DNA of 6,497 nt. Origin: an uncultured Clostridia bacterium. Lineage in GTDB: Bacteria > Bacillota_A > Clostridia > Oscillospirales > Oscillospiraceae. Both the position numbers and the translations under genes were made by a program. Shown here piece by piece: positions 4,309-6,497 of this stretch (the stretch's first letter is position 1; every line of letters starts with the position of its first letter). The stretch covers positions 1-6,497 of the forward strand of contig CAMKAP010000118.1 in the NCBI GenBank assembly GCA_946410505.1, read 5' to 3'. Under the pieces are notes generated by a model that was given only the letters and a program-made list of their open reading frames with translations, did not search any database and was not told where the DNA came from.

Positions 4309-5622
4309 ATGAAAACAAAAGAAGAACTGAAACGAATGGCCTGTGAGGCGATCGACCGGCACAGAGAGGAAATCATCGCCTTTGCCGACGATGTGGCCTC
4401 GGAGCCGGAGCTGGGCTTCAAGGAGTTTAAAACCTCCGGGAAGTTCATCAGACTGCTGGAGAGTCTCGGCAGAAGCCCCAGAACGAAAATTGCCCATACC
4501 GGTGTGGTGGACGCCTATCAGGGTGCGAAGTCCGAGATCCGTGTCGCCGTGATGGGCGAGATGGACGCCATTCTGGTGGCGGATCACCCGGATGCGGACA
4601 AGCTGACCGGGGCGGTCCACGCCTGCGGCCACAATGCGCAGCTTGCCTCCGTGGCGGCCATCGCCTACGCGCTGCATGACACCGACCTGATGCAGTATCT
4701 GGACGGGGACATCGTGCTGATGGGACTGCCCGCCGAGGAGTACGTGGAGATCACCTACCGCAACAAGCTGCGGGAAGAGGGCAAGCTTTGGTTTCTCAGC
4801 GGCAAACAGGAGTTTATCCGCCTGGGCGAATTTGACGACATCGACATCAGTGTGATGCAGCACAGCGCCGTGGCGGAGCCCGGGTACAAGGCGGGCGTAA
4901 GCTCCGTGTGCACCGGCTTTACCGCAAAGCTCATCAACTACAAGGGCAAGGCCGCCCACGCCGGCGCTGCCCCCTTCGACGGCGTCAACGCCCTTAACGC
5001 GGCCATGCTGGGGCTGATGGCAGTCCACGCCCAGCGGGAGACCTTCCGGGATGAGGACCATATCCGTGTGCACCCCATCATCATCAAGGGCGGGGATATT
5101 GTGAACGTGGTGCCGGCGGACGTTCGGCTGGAGACCTATGTGCGCGGCAGCAACACCGACGCCATCCTGAACGCCTCCGAGAAGGTCAACCGGGCCTTTC
5201 GCGCCGGGGGTGACGCAGTGGGCGCAGACTGCGAGATCATCGAACTGCCGGGTTATCTCCCTGCCGTGCAGTGTGAAGCGCTCAACGATCTCATGTATGA
5301 GGAGCTGAAAGCCCTCCTGGGGGAGGACGCGGTGCAGCGGGTCTGCGCCGGTTTCGGCGGCGGCTCCACCGACCAGGGGGACGTGTCCCATCTGCTCCCG
5401 TCGATCCAGTCCTTTTTCGCGGGCGTGGAGGGCGGCCTGCACGCCAACAACTTCTGCATGAAGGACAAGGAGCTGACCGTGCTCACGGCTGCCAAAGCCA
5501 TGCTCTGCCTTGTGATCGAGCTCCTGTATGACGGCGCGGCGGCGGGCAAAAAAGTCAAGGAAGGATTCAAGCCGGTCCTCACCAAGGAGGAATACCTCCG
5601 GCAGTGGGGGCGGTTGGAATAA
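4309..5622 (+). CDS. M20 family metallo-amidohydrolase (M20D / AbgB-like)
   Basis: This is a 437-residue cytoplasmic peptidase-fold amidohydrolase, starting at ATG 4309. Expected metal ligands and catalytic residues are present: C106 and H108 in HACGHNAQ, the E143-E144 pair in GLPAEEYVE (general base and ligand), H185 in VMQHSAVAE and H378 in GGLHANNF. A lid/dimerisation domain (about residues 195-310) includes YKGKAAHAGAAP and the NVVPADVRLETYVR strand. The GGGSTDQGDVSH block (about 350-361) resembles AbgB-like p-aminobenzoyl-glutamate hydrolases, and HACGHN has Asn where IAA-amino-acid hydrolases have Asp. Family members split amide bonds between an acyl or aryl group and an amino acid. The substrate is not determined by sequence. 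The downstream DUF3100 membrane protein starts 31 nt after the stop and is probably cotranscribed. No AbgA-like partner subunit is visible, so it may act as a homodimer. Confidence 0.88.
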   Translation: MKTKEELKRMACEAIDRHREEIIAFADDVASEPELGFKEFKTSGKFIRLLESLGRSPRTKIAHTGVVDAYQGAKSEIRVAVMGEMDAILVADHPDADKLTGAVHACGHNAQLASVAAIAYALHDTDLMQYLDGDIVLMGLPAEEYVEITYRNKLREEGKLWFLSGKQEFIRLGEFDDIDISVMQHSAVAEPGYKAGVSSVCTGFTAKLINYKGKAAHAGAAPFDGVNALNAAMLGLMAVHAQRETFRDEDHIRVHPIIIKGGDIVNVVPADVRLETYVRGSNTDAILNASEKVNRAFRAGGDAVGADCEIIELPGYLPAVQCEALNDLMYEELKALLGEDAVQRVCAGFGGGSTDQGDVSHLLPSIQSFFAGVEGGLHANNFCMKDKELTVLTAAKAMLCLVIELLYDGAAAGKKVKEGFKPVLTKEEYLRQWGRLE

Positions 5623-5653
5623 AAGAATCGTTTGGAGAGAAAGGTAGGTAAAC

Positions 5654-6497
5654 ATGAAGGATTTTAAGGAAAACTTCAATCTGAAGGACTGGAAAGTCCA
5701 TGTCCTGTGCCTCGTGATCATGGTCATCGCCGAGCTCATCGGCACGATGAAAATCCAGATCAACGGCGCGAGGGGCGGCGGTATTTCCTTCTCCCTCATC
5801 CCCATGCTGTTTGCGATCATCATCGGCATTATCCTCGGCGGTACGAAGAAGATTAAGAGAGAGACCATGGAGACCGCATCCCCCTACATCGGCATCTGCG
5901 TCATGTTCCTGATCGTCAAACTCAGCTGCTCCATTGGCCCGGCCTGGAAGTCCATCGTGGCGGCAGGCCCCGCGCTGATCCTGCAGGAGTTCGGCAACCT
6001 GGGCACGATCCTGCTGTCCATGCCGCTGGCGGTGCTCGTCTTCCGCATGGGCCGTGCCTCCATCGGCGCCGCGTTCTCCATCTCCCGTGAGCCGTCCATC
6101 GCCATCGTGGGTGAGAAATACGGTCTCGACGGTCCCGAGGGCTCCGGCGTTATGGGCGCCTACGTGACCGGCACCGTTATCGGCACCGTGTTCTACGGCA
6201 TCCTCGCTTCCATCTTTGTCGGCATCAAGCTCTTCCACCCCTACTCTCTGGCCATGGCGGCCGGCATGGGTTCCGCATCCATGCTCACCGCGGCGACGGC
6301 TCCCCTGGTGGAAGCCTACCCGGATATGGCGGCGGAGATCCAGGCCTTTGCCAGCACCTCCAACACCCTTACCAATGCCGACGGTCTGTACATGAGCCTG
6401 CTCATCGGCCTGCCGCTGACGGAATGGCTGTACAGGAAGCTCAGCAAAAATCATCCGCAGAAAGGCGTGAATCCTGTGAAGGATGCAGCCAATATTG
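5654..6497 (+). CDS. DUF3100-type integral membrane protein, probable transporter, 3' truncated
   Basis: From ATG 5654 the frame stays open for 281 codons to the window end, so the C-terminus is missing. The Shine-Dalgarno is GGTAGG (5643-5648), 5 nt before the ATG. The protein is strongly hydrophobic, with likely membrane segments near residues 15-32, 45-62, 75-92, 101-130 (one or two passes), 166-192, 195-215 and 243-260. Characteristic stretches are FRMGRASIGAAFSISREPSIA (about 130-150, split here at G137) and VGEKYGLDGPEGSGVMGAYV (152-171), which I recognise from memory as DUF3100. The ending HPQKGVNPVKDAAN may be a cytoplasmic tail. The family has no established function. Position in one operon with an M20 hydrolase suggests uptake or export of the hydrolase's substrate or product, as AbgT does for AbgAB (inference). 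A non-transport membrane role cannot be excluded. Confidence 0.8.
   Translation, partial: MKDFKENFNLKDWKVHVLCLVIMVIAELIGTMKIQINGARGGGISFSLIPMLFAIIIGIILGGTKKIKRETMETASPYIGICVMFLIVKLSCSIGPAWKSIVAAGPALILQEFGNLGTILLSMPLAVLVFRMGRASIGAAFSISREPSIAIVGEKYGLDGPEGSGVMGAYVTGTVIGTVFYGILASIFVGIKLFHPYSLAMAAGMGSASMLTAATAPLVEAYPDMAAEIQAFASTSNTLTNADGLYMSLLIGLPLTEWLYRKLSKNHPQKGVNPVKDAANI

Noticed and set aside
4294..5868. A 524-codon minus-strand open frame opposite the M20 gene and the start of the DUF3100 gene
   Set aside because: It has no recognisable motif or ribosome site, and the plus strand encodes a complete M20 enzyme with its metal ligands.
5579..6454. A 291-codon minus-strand open frame opposite the DUF3100 gene
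   Set aside because: The predicted protein is an artificial-looking Gly, Asp and His-rich string. The plus strand has a continuous hydrophobic frame with a ribosome site and DUF3100 motifs; it is easily missed because it has no stop within the window.

Overview
The window is GC-rich bacterial chromosome with strong Shine-Dalgarno sites, sigma-A type promoters and compact stem-loop terminators. Together with the protein families present, this suggests a member of the Bacillota, probably a gut-type clostridium of the Oscillospiraceae kind. That placement is inferred from style, since no taxonomic marker gene is present. I see no phage genes, transposase, CRISPR array, tRNA or rRNA.

Layout. (1) Positions 1-669 (+) hold the 3' part of a free methionine-(R)-sulfoxide reductase (GAF fold), then a small single-domain rhodanese; they form a two-gene operon related to sulfur and oxidative damage. 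(2) Positions 671-742 hold two abutting stem-loops between convergent genes. (3) Positions 755-1354 (-) hold a ThrH-type HAD phosphatase/phosphotransferase. (4) Positions 1390-1454 hold two back-to-back promoters, one for thrH and one for the next gene. (5) Positions 1509-3017 (+) hold a 502-residue polytopic membrane protein of the GtrII-like glucosyltransferase type. (6) Positions 3018-3327 hold no gene. Instead there is a cluster of stem-loops between two copies of a 35-bp direct repeat, and the second copy is a complete intrinsic terminator. (7) Positions 3328-4119 (+) hold a nitrilase-superfamily amidohydrolase with its own terminator. (8) Positions 4226-6497 (+) hold a strong promoter driving an M20 metallo-amidohydrolase and a DUF3100 membrane protein that runs off the window.

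How the parts fit. The window holds several independent transcription units, not one pathway. The most coherent functional unit is the M20/DUF3100 pair, which looks like an importer plus hydrolase for an amide-linked small molecule; the substrate is unknown. The most unusual DNA is the stem-loop material. A core hairpin (GTCGAC-AAAGT-GTCGAC) occurs twice, at 714-742 and 3049-3079. Each copy directly abuts a terminator-like stem, and the outer stem bases differ between copies while staying complementary.
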